NCBI GenBank assembly: GCA_003164755.1
Contig: PLUB01000060.1
Coordinates: forward strand, 1-64,000
DNA length: 64,000 bases
Origin: Methanosarcina sp.
Lineage (GTDB): Archaea; Halobacteriota; Methanosarcinia; Methanosarcinales; Methanosarcinaceae
Direction of reading: 5' to 3'
How positions within the stretch are numbered: position 1 is the stretch's first letter; the number at the start of each line of letters is the position of its first letter. A model generated the notes under the pieces. It was not told the origin of the DNA. It ran no database searches and was given only the letters and a program-made list of their open reading frames with translations. Made by a program: the position numbers and the translations under genes. Positions 10,878-19,898 of the stretch are shown in pieces.

Positions 10878-11159
10878 ATGGCTGAGCATAAAGAATTGAA
10901 ACAGAAAATGTATGAATGGACTGAGAAATACGCAAATAAAGCAGGCTACAAGCTTAACCCGGATAAAGAAGCTCTTGATTATGTACTTGATGGACTTGCA
11001 ATCAAGATTGAAAAGTTCGGAAGGCGTTACTGTCCGTGCAGAATAGTCACTGGAATTGAAAAAGAGGATCAAAAAATAGTGTGTCCCTGTGCCTATCATA
11101 AGGAAGAAGTCGAAAGGTATGGAAATTGCCACTGCGAACTTTTCTTTAAAGCGAATTAA
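10878..11159 (+). CDS. Ferredoxin:thioredoxin (disulfide) reductase catalytic subunit
   Basis: This 93-residue protein is the catalytic beta chain of the ferredoxin:thioredoxin reductase family. All signature cysteines are present: CPC at 52-54, CPC at 69-71 and CHC at 84-86. They form the 4Fe-4S cluster with its adjacent redox-active disulfide. It would use reduced ferredoxin to reduce thioredoxin or other disulfides. No variable alpha chain is encoded nearby, as usual for methanogen homologues. AGAAGGGG lies about 7 bases before the ATG. Confidence 0.9.
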   Translation: MAEHKELKQKMYEWTEKYANKAGYKLNPDKEALDYVLDGLAIKIEKFGRRYCPCRIVTGIEKEDQKIVCPCAYHKEEVERYGNCHCELFFKAN

Positions 11160-11467
11160 ATTGAGATTACTTATTTTAGTTTGCCCTTAAAGATACCTTA
11201 AAATTTATTTACTTGGATTTGGGAATTTTTATTATTTTTTAAATTTTTGAGTCATTACAATCGCAGAATTCGGTAAATAATGATGAACTTTTGTGATTCA
11301 AGGACGCATTAAAAAGTATCTGGATTTGAGAGGGAAACTCAACAAATTGATTATCATTATATCAACAGAATGGAAATTAAAAGTCTGCATGTTTACTCAA
11401 CAAACTGAAAATCACATTGGAAGTTAAAAAGCGAGAATTTAAGGGATTTAAGAAATAATATTTTAGA

Positions 11468-11555
11468 GAGATTTCGATAAACCTCTGATTTTCACGAGTT
11501 ATATATGAAGCTTTTAAAATCAGATGATGAAATTTAAGGGTTCATCAAAATTTTC
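11468..11555 (+). repeat. MITE-like inverted-repeat element, copy 3
   Basis: The left end GAGATTTCGATAAACCTCTG is followed by ATTTTCACGAGTT. The right end GGGTTCATCAAAATTTTC is a diverged inverted repeat. The centre is nearly identical, in reverse complement, to that of copy 4, so one was probably derived from the other. Confidence 0.85.
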
Positions 11556-11629
11556 TTTAATCAAAGGCTACTTAATCTGATTCTTCATAATACTCTCAAT
11601 TTCACTTTTTGATCATACTATTAAATATA

Positions 11630-11717
11630 GGGGATTTCGATAAGCGCTAAATTCATCATCTGATTTTAAAAGCTTCATATATAACTCGTGAAAATCAGAG
11701 GTTTATCGAAAGCTTCT
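11630..11717 (-). repeat. MITE-like inverted-repeat element, copy 4
   Basis: Left end GGGATTTCGATAAGCG and right end AACTCGTGAAAATCAGAG followed by GTTTATCGAAAGC. It contains CATATATAAC at 11676-11685, a TATA-like sequence facing the gene that starts at 11783. Together with copy 3 it could fold as a very large cruciform. Confidence 0.85.
11676..11685 (+). promoter_or_regulatory. Possible TATA box for the fwd genes inside repeat copy 4
   Basis: CATATATAAC would place a transcription start near 11706-11711, with a leader of about 70-77 bases before the ATG at 11783. It is the best TATA-like sequence I see upstream of this gene. It is an inference only. Confidence 0.35.
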
Positions 11718-11782
11718 AGAACGTATTGACTCTTCAATTAAGTCTGAAGCGAACATTAAATTTGACTCAAGGGCGATCTACA

Positions 11783-12247
11783 ATGACAAATGCAATGGAA
11801 ATTTATCAGATGCTGCCAAAAACTAACTGCAAAAAATGTGGGAAAACATCATGTATGGCTTTTGCAGTAGCTCTCATGACTAGAGAGCTAACACCCGATG
11901 CTTGCCTACCCCTGAAAGAAGAGCCGAAATACAAAGACAGCTATGAAAAGATAAGTAGTCTCTTCAAACCGTCTGAAGGTGCAACTGAAACAGGACTAAT
12001 AGTGCACGAAGACTTGTGTTTCGGATGTGGGAACTGCGTGGTCGCATGTCCAGTAAATGTTGCAAACGATCCATATGGTGTAGGCTCGGGAAATGCTCCC
12101 AAGAACACGAGTAAATTGATCCTGGCCATCGAAGAAGGTATCGTTAAAGCCCGGAATGTAGATGAATGCCGCCGTTTCGGAAAGAACAAAATTCTCTGTA
12201 ATGGCTGTATAGTAACCTGCCCTGTAGAGGCAATAGAGTTCGTGTGA
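11783..12247 (+). CDS. 4Fe-4S protein linked to formylmethanofuran dehydrogenase
   Basis: The product has 154 residues. An N-terminal Fe-S domain (about 8-45) shows the pattern NCKKCGKTSCMAF with a later Cys in DACLPL, like the small 4Fe-4S domain of corrinoid proteins. Two ferredoxin-type clusters follow: CFGCGNCVVACPVN and CNGCIVTCPVEA with an upstream Cys. It is 11 bases before fwdB, so it is probably the electron-transfer subunit (FwdG/FmdF-like) delivering low-potential electrons. The frame is open further upstream, but only weak starts exist there. ATG at 11783 or 11795 gives a protein beginning like homologues (MEIYQMLPKTNC). Confidence 0.82.
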   Translation: MTNAMEIYQMLPKTNCKKCGKTSCMAFAVALMTRELTPDACLPLKEEPKYKDSYEKISSLFKPSEGATETGLIVHEDLCFGCGNCVVACPVNVANDPYGVGSGNAPKNTSKLILAIEEGIVKARNVDECRRFGKNKILCNGCIVTCPVEAIEFV

Positions 12248-12258
12248 GGTAAGCGGAT

Positions 12259-13503
12259 ATGGAGAACAACTATCATGTATGCACAGGCTGCAGCCTCCTT
12301 TGTGACGATATTGAGGTCGAGTATGGAACGGAGACCATAAATAAAATTTATACCGCCTGTAGAGTGGGAGTAGCCCACATGAAAGAAAGCAAGGAAAAGG
12401 TAACTTTCCTCGTGGACAACAAGCCAGTAGATGAGGAGAAAGCATTAAGTGAGACTGTGAAGATACTGAAGAATGCAAAAAACCCTCTGATATTTGGGCT
12501 TGGAGCTTCCACCAATGAAGCCCAGAAACAAGCAATAGAGCTTGGAAAAAAAATCAATGCAACAATTGATGACAGTTCTTCATTTTGTTTTGGTAGCGTG
12601 GTTGAGGCTCTTGTTACTAATAAGATAAAAACTTGCACCCTTGAAGATGTAAGGAATAAGGGAGATGTTATCATTTTTTGGGGGTCAAACCCTGCCGACT
12701 CTCATCCCCGCCATCTTTCAAAGCACTCCTACTTTCCCAGAGGAAGCGAAAAGCAAAGGGGCTGGGAAGAGGAAAGAACGGCAATTGCAATAGATATCAG
12801 GAAGTCCCATACTGCGAAGATCTGCGGGAACTATTTCATTCAGATTCCGCAAGGTGGAGATGTAGAGCTTATCGATGCCCTGATTTCAGGTCTTTCCGGA
12901 AAACTTCCGAAGACGTCCTATAATTACCCCCCAAAGAAAATTCTTGAATTGGCAAATATACTTAAAGGGGCAAAGTTTGGGATCATTTTTGTAGGACCTG
13001 GTCTTATATATTCTCTTGAAAACCTCGCACCTCTTTTTAGACTTATGCAAGCTCTGAACGAAAAATCAAATTTCCATCTGGTGCCTATGGTAGGGAATTG
13101 TAATATGCGGGGCTTTAACGAAAATCTCTTTACAGAAACAGGTTATGTTAATAGCGTAAAGTTCGAAAATGGAATTGTAAAGCATGGGTCAGAATATTCA
13201 ATCGTTGAATCCCTTAAAGCAAAAACGGTAGATGCAGCCCTTATTATCGGTTCTGACCCGTTTTCAAGCCTTCCACGATCGATTGCAAAATCTCTTCTTG
13301 AAATTCCTATCATCTCAATGGGTCCCTCTGAGACCCTGACCACAAAGAAAGCAAAGGTCCATATCAACACTGCAATTAGTGGGGTGGAATCTGGAGGCAG
13401 TGCAATTCGTATGGATGGGACTCTGGTAAGCTTTAAACCTATTGTTGAGACAAAAAACCCTTTGGAAGAATATATACTTAAGAGAATAATGGAGGCTCTC
13501 TGA
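12259..13503 (+). CDS. fwdB: Formylmethanofuran dehydrogenase subunit B (Mo/W catalytic subunit)
   Basis: This 414-residue protein is the molybdopterin-containing subunit that reduces CO2 to formate, the first step of CO2 reduction to methane (run in reverse in methylotrophic growth). An N-terminal 4Fe-4S site is formed by Cys8, Cys11, Cys15 and Cys34. The metal-ligating Cys110 in SSSFCFGS is present, so this is a Cys and not a selenocysteine form. Pterin-binding segments such as FWGSNPADSHPRH follow. The stop overlaps the fwdD start by one base (TGATG). Whether tungsten or molybdenum is bound cannot be read from sequence. Genes for FwdA and FwdC are not in this window. Confidence 0.92.
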   Translation: MENNYHVCTGCSLLCDDIEVEYGTETINKIYTACRVGVAHMKESKEKVTFLVDNKPVDEEKALSETVKILKNAKNPLIFGLGASTNEAQKQAIELGKKINATIDDSSSFCFGSVVEALVTNKIKTCTLEDVRNKGDVIIFWGSNPADSHPRHLSKHSYFPRGSEKQRGWEEERTAIAIDIRKSHTAKICGNYFIQIPQGGDVELIDALISGLSGKLPKTSYNYPPKKILELANILKGAKFGIIFVGPGLIYSLENLAPLFRLMQALNEKSNFHLVPMVGNCNMRGFNENLFTETGYVNSVKFENGIVKHGSEYSIVESLKAKTVDAALIIGSDPFSSLPRSIAKSLLEIPIISMGPSETLTTKKAKVHINTAISGVESGGSAIRMDGTLVSFKPIVETKNPLEEYILKRIMEAL

Positions 13504-13901
13504 TGGATTTTGGATCTTTTCTTGCAGCTCCTGAAATAAAGGTCAAAGTTGTAACCTACAGGGATATTTTTCAGGATAAAGCGATGATAGAAAACCTTTT
13601 CGGAGACGAGTATAAACATATTTCAGCTGTAATAACACTGGATTCTGCAGATCTCAAACAATTAAATGTAAAAAAAGGCGATACTGTCATCCTGAAAAAC
13701 TCTTTTGGGAGAGTTGTAGTCAGGGCTGAAGAATCAGGATACGAACCCTCTCATAGAGGTATTGCATATATGCCTAAAAGCTCTTGGTCCAATATGCTTG
13801 TCTCAGATGAAACTTGTGGCAAAGGGATTCCGAGGTTTCAAGATATATCTTTAACTGTTACCAGTGCAAAAGGAGAAAAAGTAACGGAACTCGAGTTTTA
13901 A
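13503..13901 (+). CDS. fwdD: Formylmethanofuran dehydrogenase subunit D (molybdopterin-binding)
   Basis: The 132-residue product is a molybdopterin dinucleotide-binding domain, the C-terminal part of the DMSO reductase fold supplied as a separate chain in Fwd enzymes. Visible hallmarks are ITLDSADLKQLNVKKGDTV and the conserved GIAYMPKSSWSN near residue 82. It is translationally coupled to fwdB through a one-base overlap. It closes the cluster, and no further fwd gene follows for at least 1.6 kb. Confidence 0.92.
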   Translation: MDFGSFLAAPEIKVKVVTYRDIFQDKAMIENLFGDEYKHISAVITLDSADLKQLNVKKGDTVILKNSFGRVVVRAEESGYEPSHRGIAYMPKSSWSNMLVSDETCGKGIPRFQDISLTVTSAKGEKVTELEF

Positions 13902-15551
13902 ATTATGTTCTGATAAGGCTTCATAATTACACTTCTGGAGTATGCTGTCCTTCCCGCAACGCTCTAGAGGACTAATTGAAAGGATTAATTTCCGAAATTA
14001 CATTTTTGTTTCGTGCTTTTCGTGCTTATAAAGTTTAAAGTGAGGTTAGCCGTATCCCCTCTTGCTCTCAGTGATTATAGAACCACGAGTGTCTTAATGC
14101 ATAAATATTCACTTTGAACAATAATTCTATTTCAAAAGTTAAATTAATTATAAGTTTACTACGGATGAGGTATAGCTGCTGTATTCCTGATATTTACTTT
14201 GATTTTGAAAAATAGAGCAGTTGTCTATGGTGGAAAGAAAGTTTGAAGGAATGAATGATGGAAATTGTTGTTGATCTATTCGCTGTTTATTTGTCATTAT
14301 TCAGACAAATAAGCTAATATTATGCCAAGCTTATCGCAAAAATATTGGTCAAGTAGTATTTGCGGATGGTCAACAAGTTATGTTCTCTAAGAATTCTTGA
14401 GATTGGTCGGTGACCTTGATACTTAGACAATTTTTGGAAAATATCTTCTACTTTTGTTGCCGATGAAATGCGACTATGGAGTTAATCTGTTCTTTCTTCT
14501 GCTTCGAAACAAAGATCCAAAGAGTTGCATCTATCAAGTGTTCCTGCAATAAATTTTTTGTATGGCTAAGACACTTAATTTCCAGAGTACCTGAATTGTT
14601 TTTTTTAAAAAGCAAGTGCATTAATATGTACGCCACTCCTTCCTAAGATTAACTTTTATCAGGTCTGAAGGAGGTGATTTGTACTTACATAACTTGAACA
14701 ACTGAACTGGCATTATTGAATATCGATAAGTCTATTTGTAGTAAACTATAATCTAAAATCTAATAGATTGTCAACGAAGCATTTTGTGATAAGAAACTTT
14801 TAATATATATAAATGAAAAAATTTCTGTCTTATACATAGTGTTATTAAACCACGGCATGTCGTAATTTAATCCCGGAGACACATTTGTTGTCTGGTTCCA
14901 CAAAAAAGTATCTTTAGAGGATTTCGATAAACCTCTGATTTTCACGAGTTAGTTATTTACTATTTATATGCATATAATGAAATTTAGGGGTTTATCGAAA
15001 TCCTCTTAAAATAAACAGTATTTGGAAAAAAATGTTTAATGATGTCTAAACTACAAAATTTGTTTACTGTTTCTGCCAATTTAAACAACCAATTCATTAG
15101 GTAGTATAATTGCTTCAAAGGCAAATTTAATGTCCGTGATAAAAGTCACATGTGAGTCTTAGGTGTCAATTCACTGATTAGTTTTTAGGTGGTTTTGAAA
15201 ACCAAAATTAGAGCGAATCTCCTGGCCAAAATAACGATGGAGTCACTGTTATTCCGTTTGCTCTGTAGATGCAAATCTAATGAAAATTAACGATTTAAAT
15301 CCTGATACTGTTGAGCTTGAAATTTGGATAGTTGATAGGTGGCGATTATTAATGATGAGATCTGTGTACTATATGGAGCTTGCTCCAAAATTTACAATGT
15401 GTAATCCCTTACCTAGTGGAGCTGGAATCTGCAACTACATAAGTAAATATTTGACAAAAATAGTAAAATGCTGTTTTTCAGCATTCCATTATTATCTTAC
15501 TCCTTCAAGCAGGTTAGCTATCTAAAGCCTGCTAGAGGGATCTGATTTCAA
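13902..15551. other. Long intergenic region between fwdD and the histone gene
   Basis: No supported gene. A plus-strand frame at 15280-15525 (81 codons, from KINDLNPDTVELEIW) has a protein-like first half but no recognisable domain or ribosome binding site and may be a gene fragment. Element copy 5 lies at 14917-15005. A weak hairpin near 15508-15535 (AGCAGG/CCTGCT) lies just beyond the histone stop and may terminate it. Confidence 0.55.
14917..15005 (+). repeat. MITE-like inverted-repeat element, copy 5
   Basis: This is the best-preserved copy: GAGGATTTCGATAAACCTCT at the left, GGGGTTTATCGAAATCCTC at the right, CACGAGTT next to the left arm and TTTATATGCATATAATG in the centre. It is almost the exact reverse complement of copy 6, which lies 785 bases away on the other side of the histone gene. 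Confidence 0.92.
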
Positions 15552-15761
15552 TTACAACATTTCTTTTGCTAATTTGATATCTTCAGCCTTTATGGTTTTT
15601 CTGCCTGCATGCTCTGCAAGTTTTATCGCTTCTTTTGAAATTCCAAGTCCATAATCTTCCAGAATTTCAGTAAGAGCAATTCCTGCACCTTCACTTACCC
15701 TTGGAGCACCTGCAGTTCTTATTAAGCGCTCTATTGGTGCGAATGGTATCACTTTTGCCAT
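15552..15761 (-). CDS. Archaeal histone
   Basis: This is a 69-residue histone-fold protein starting MAKVIPFAPIERLIRTAGA, as in the HMf family. It shows the three-helix histone fold with RVSEGAGIALTEILEDYG (long central helix) and the DNA-contacting loop AGRKTIKAEDIKLA. It forms dimers and larger assemblies that wrap DNA. The start is fixed by GGAGG five bases upstream. A longer frame continues upstream only because it reads through repeat copy 6, which begins 28 bases before the start codon, so the promoter lies within or beyond that repeat. Confidence 0.94.
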   Translation of the reverse strand: MAKVIPFAPIERLIRTAGAPRVSEGAGIALTEILEDYGLGISKEAIKLAEHAGRKTIKAEDIKLAKEML

Positions 15762-15789
15762 ATTATCCTCCAACATACATTTTATATTA

Positions 15790-15878
15790 GAAGATTTCGA
15801 TAAACCCCTAAATTTCATTATATGCATATAAATAGTAAATAACTAACTCGTGAAAATATGACCTTTATCGAAATCCTC
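15790..15878 (-). repeat. MITE-like inverted-repeat element, copy 6
   Basis: Reading on the minus strand, the element carries CACGAGTTAGTTATTTAC followed by TATATGCATATAATGAAAT, matching copy 5 base for base through the centre. One arm has a small divergence (GACCTTTATCG). It directly abuts the histone leader. Confidence 0.92.
15824..15833 (-). promoter_or_regulatory. Possible TATA box for the histone gene inside repeat copy 6
   Basis: On the minus strand this reads ATTTATATGC. A start site about 25 bases downstream (near 15804) would give a leader of about 40 bases containing one arm of the repeat and the GGAGG site. No other TATA-like sequence is closer to the gene. Inferred. Confidence 0.4.
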
Positions 15879-16239
15879 ATTAATATGAATTCCTTCTCAC
15901 TCTGATTTTGTAATCAGATTATATAAATATCTTTGCTTATATTAGGGCTCTTTTACTTCTTATTCATCTTTTAGTGTTCTTTTTTCCTTCATTTACTTTC
16001 TAAAGCTTATTTATCTTTTTTTCTATAAATACTTATTATCAGATTTTTTTACAATCGCCTTTATTAATGCTTCTCTATAACTACATTTATAAAAAATTTT
16101 ATAACAAATTTTGTATGAAGTACATGGGTTGTCTTCTTCACGTACGTTCAAGTCCCTTCTTTCCATAATTACAATTACTTAATTAACTATTTTTTATGTG
16201 TATGTCCCCGGATAGGTCTCAGTCTCAATAATCTTACTC

Positions 16240-17140
16240 TCTTGAATTTCTTCTAATTTATACCCTGTTCCTTATTCTTATATCTTTTCATTTGCAATTA
16301 GATGCCTTATAATTGTAGCAATTTTCATTTCAAGAGCAATAATTATCCTTGAATGTCCAAATTATTTTTTCTTCAGATTAAAATATTCTTTTAATTTGCT
16401 ATTTTTCCTTCTTGCTATTCCCTGAACAGTCTGCGTTAAATTCACTTTGTTACCATTGATACTCTCTTTGTGATTCTCCAGGTGCAAAATTTATCTGCAG
16501 ATAGTATACATTCGGAATAATTCCAATCCATGAAGCAAGCTTATCTACTAAATAAAAATACTCAAAAGTGCCTATTTCAGCAATTAGGGTCGCAGCATCA
16601 ATTTATCCAATACCTGAAATATACATTAAATTTTCATCTCACTGTTATACTTTACATAAGCATACTTGAAAATTTGTCTCCTTAGCATTTCGATTTCATC
16701 AACAAGGTGTTTTTTAAAATTCAGACATGTCTGAAGCCGAGCTACAACGCTATGAGAGATTTCGATGTCCTGAATTCTCTGATCTAAACCATTTTTTCAC
16801 GGACATTTGGAGAAAGGCTTTCTACTATCTGATTGATTATCTTACCTAAAGAAAATATTGATAGAATTGATATACCGTTTTTGTCCAAAATATCTGTCAA
16901 CAAGTCACTTATATTGATATAGTTCAGATAAAAAAGTAGCATTAGCTTCATTTTTTAGATATATTCTTCTTTATAAAAGTTTGTGGCGAAGCTTAACATC
17001 AGACCAAAATTATCTATGATCTTTTGGGAAAACTCTTGATGGCTAAATCATTTTATTCAGATCAATTTGTGCAATGAATTCTTAATCTATATTATCTGTT
17101 TTTTTATTTGCAAATTTTTTCATATAACAAAATATAGAAG
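16240..17140 (-). pseudogene. Decayed IS110-family transposase
   Basis: Conceptual minus-strand translation with several frameshifts and stops gives segments such as IDAATLIAEIGTFEYFYLVDKLASWIG, from which the key part is the GIxxxxAxxLIAEIG...F...DKLASWxGIxP pattern. This is the helix-hairpin-helix and catalytic region of IS110/IS1111 transposases. Upstream segments (SHQEFSQKIIDNFG, NISDLLTDILDKNG) agree with the mid-protein. A second remnant of the same family is at 37240-37690. Confidence 0.65.
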
Positions 17141-17699
17141 AATATCTATAAATTCAGTCCACAAATATTAAAATTTTATCTATGTTGGTCTTCTACGCTG
17201 TTTTTCATATTCCGCCAGCATTCGAGGTCGTAGATGTATCAATTGACTAGAAAATAAAAAATATATCACCTTCAGATATGTTATAGTTTGATATATAAGC
17301 TTTCAAGATGTGAGACTTGAACTATAGATAAAAGTATGTACACATATAAGGCTAGTTTTTTTCAACTATACCGTGCTGAAGATTATTAAGGTTAAGTCTA
17401 CACACAGCTATTATATAATCCAGAAGACCGAGCTCCGCGAAAGGTTACTGTCCCCAAAAGTAAATGTTCTATCTCCCCAATCCTGGAGAGCCTAGAGTCA
17501 AAAGGCTTAATCCAGAAAAAATATGAAACTTAGGAAGTTCTACTCAATCATCTATAAGGGAATAGTGGCACTAGATTGCATGACGCAGTAAAAGTTGATG
17601 CTCCGGAATGAAATGTCCCAGATCATTAATATTATTTGAAGATAAATAGTATATTGCAATTGGTGATGTCCGCAATATTAGGGTGTGGAGCAGCAAGCT

Positions 17700-18010
17700 G
17701 TGGGATATTCAACTGTAATAATAATGGATCATAGAAGTGAAGTAGTTCACATAAATAAGGATAGTTCATGAGGCGACGAGTTCAAGAAGAACATTGAGAG
17801 ATTGGGATTAAGCCAATACTTGCAAGTTTAAGACATCCTCAGACAAATGGTGAAAATTGAGAAATGGTTCCATACATACCAGAGATTCAGAAGCGAGTTT
17901 AAAACCTTTGAGGAATTTATTCACTGGTACAATAAAAATTCTCAAAGAGCCTTGAAACCTAAAGAAACGGAATCATCAGAAAATGCTTTCTGGAACATAT
18001 TGGCAGTGGG
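17700..18010 (+). pseudogene. Decayed IS481/IS3-type DDE transposase C-terminus
   Basis: Combining two frames gives a TDHGSQF-like segment (IIMDHRSEV), DEFKKNIERLG, PILASLRHPQTNG and KIEKWFHTYQRFRSEF, then FEEFIHWYNKNSQRAL. This is the end of an integrase-core transposase with the HPQTNGKxEKWF motif. The last 67 codons remain open from an internal ATG at 17847, but the gene is broken by a frameshift at the HPQTNG motif and by stops upstream. Confidence 0.75.
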
Positions 18011-18802
18011 CGAAAAATTTGGAATAAGGGTTAGGTTATTTAGGTTGTGAGGATATGGAAAATTAAAAAGAATTTCAAAGCGAAATTATTAAGGGTAATA
18101 CTAATTTTTGTAAGTATAAAAGTTTGCTACATTTAAGTTTAATTAATTTAAAATCAAATTTAATATGTTGTTTTTTTTGGGAGATAACGATCACTAAGTC
18201 CAGGATTTACGCCTTCATAGAACCAATTTTCTCCATACTAGGTCCTGAGTTATATCATATTCTCTTTAGATTATGGGTTGCATATGTTTGAAAATATGCC
18301 TTCTGAAGGCGTTTCATATTTCTGATATTTTCAATCTGAGCTCGTTGATTTCTGACTATGGAAAATTGATCGGAGATATTACAACATGAACTAAATATCA
18401 AGAATGTTCTGTTATTATATTTTGCTTCATCAAGTAAAGTAATTATATTAACGATATCGTATAATTCAAAAGATTCAGACAGTGAACTTGGCAACTAAAC
18501 TAAAATGGTTCTATTTTTCTTTTCGATAATTAACGACTATGCAACATCATATATTTCTTTTGATATTTTTTTGATTTTATACAAATGGTTTCGAGGCTTA
18601 AGATATTCGAAACTACTTTACTCTTAAAAAAGATAATATATATGGAATTCATATTGATTATAACAATGTTATATTACCAGAATACAACCGTCGAATTAAT
18701 ATGATATAATAAATGGAGATAGCAACAAACTTTAAGCTTTCTAAGTAAATAAAGATCGTATAATCTACTTAAGGATATGAAACTTCAATAACCTCCAAAA
18801 AA

Positions 18803-19615
18803 ATGATAAAAAATAGCGGGTTGATAAATATTAAAGGCGGCGGACTTTTGAGCATTCTAACCTTTTCTGAAAAAAGAAAAGATATTTTATTTCTGCTTGA
18901 GGAGAGTCCAAAAACTCTTTCAGAAATCAAAGATTATTTTGATGTAAGGTCACCTGAGATTCTACCTCGCCTGAAGGAAATGGAATCAGCAAATATGATT
19001 GTCAGACAGGATGGAATGTATCGTTTAACCCCTCTAGGAAAAGTTTCAGCTGTATATTACAAGCCTTTTCTGGATACTCTCACAGCTATAGAATCGAATG
19101 AAGATTTCTGGAGAAACCATGACCTAACTGCAATTCCTGATACACTATTAAACAGAATTCAAGATCTCAAAGAATGTAGGATCGTAAAAAATGAACATGA
19201 ATACATCTACGATTCCCATAAGTCATTTATGGATAACGTCATGACTTCTACTTATTTTATGGGTTTTGCATCTATATTTCTCCCAAGTTTTCCTAAAATG
19301 TTTCTTGCGATCGCTCGTAAAAAGATCCCAGTTTATATCATTGTTACCCCAAATGTCTTCTTCAAAGTAAAAAATGAGCATAGTTATGAACTTGAAGAAT
19401 TTATTGGATATAAACACACAAGTTTACATGTGTATGACAATGCGAAAGTCTCCTTTGCAGTAACGGATCTCTTCTTATCCCTGTCTCTTTTTTTCAAAAA
19501 TGGAACTTTTGATCCCCGAAGTGACCTAGTAGGTTTTGATTCTTCCTCAATAAAATGGGGAGAAGATCTTTTTAAGCATTATAAAGAGAACTCAATTGAA
19601 ATAAAGAGCATTTAA
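18803..19615 (+). CDS. Winged-helix transcriptional regulator with DUF1724 domain
   Basis: The 270-residue product has an N-terminal winged-helix domain (about 20-85; SEKRKDILFLLEESPKTLSEIKDYF, then a wing ending YRLTPLGKVSA) and a C-terminal DUF1724 domain (about 120-265; YDSHKSFMDNVMTS, IPVYIIVTPNVFFK, FAVTDLFLSLSLFF, FDSSSIKWGEDLFKHY). This architecture is characteristic of methanogen regulators, some of which control methyltransferase genes in Methanosarcina. The target here is unknown. No gene is close on the same strand, so it is probably monocistronic. The first 18 residues and the exact start are uncertain because no ribosome binding site is obvious. Confidence 0.85.
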   Translation: MIKNSGLINIKGGGLLSILTFSEKRKDILFLLEESPKTLSEIKDYFDVRSPEILPRLKEMESANMIVRQDGMYRLTPLGKVSAVYYKPFLDTLTAIESNEDFWRNHDLTAIPDTLLNRIQDLKECRIVKNEHEYIYDSHKSFMDNVMTSTYFMGFASIFLPSFPKMFLAIARKKIPVYIIVTPNVFFKVKNEHSYELEEFIGYKHTSLHVYDNAKVSFAVTDLFLSLSLFFKNGTFDPRSDLVGFDSSSIKWGEDLFKHYKENSIEIKSI

Positions 19616-19898
19616 CTTTGGAATTTTTTACGATTCCGATTTTTTAATTTATTTCAGTTAATAGATTGTGGAATTAATGTTAAATTTTGGTGATTCCACA
19701 ATAAATTAAATAGTCTCATAACTTCTGCTAAAGATCTTCTAAGAGAAGCTTGAAAAACAAGCTGGCAAAATATGAATTAAATTTTGTGTTATTTTTAGTT
19801 CAACAATTGTACGGTGAATTGAATTATTTTTTCTAAAATATTCTGCCGAATTTAATATTTATCACATTTCATACCATACGTTTGTTCCGTAGACAACA

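Larger units (their letters stand above)
11160..11782. other. Intergenic region holding a mirror-image pair of repeat elements
   Basis: It holds copies 3 (11468-11555) and 4 (11630-11717), separated by about 75 bases. Copy 4 is the reverse complement of copy 3, including the centre AGCTTTTAAAATCAGATGATG. No gene is seen. Any promoter for the downstream iron-sulfur protein and fwdBD must lie in or just beyond copy 4. Confidence 0.7.
15879..18802. other. Long intergenic region with decayed transposases
   Basis: No intact gene. It holds an IS110-type remnant (about 16240-17140, minus) and an IS481-type DDE remnant (about 17700-18010, plus), listed separately. The stretch 18060-18800, upstream of the DUF1724 regulator, is AT-rich. 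Its minus-strand frame at 18255-18494 (79 codons) is unsupported. Confidence 0.6.

Noticed and set aside
10677-11132. 151-codon minus-strand frame
   Set aside because: It is antisense to the FTR gene, whose full cysteine signature shows which strand is coding.
11941-12535. Minus-strand frames of 145 and 179 codons across fwdB
   Set aside because: These lie antisense to strongly conserved Fe-S and fwdB sequence.
16140-16170. tRNA-like 3' segment GTTCAAGTCCC
   Set aside because: No matching acceptor arm, D arm or anticodon stem can be formed upstream.
18255-18494. 79-codon minus-strand frame near the DUF1724 regulator
   Set aside because: No ribosome binding site, no motif, and located in DNA next to transposase debris.
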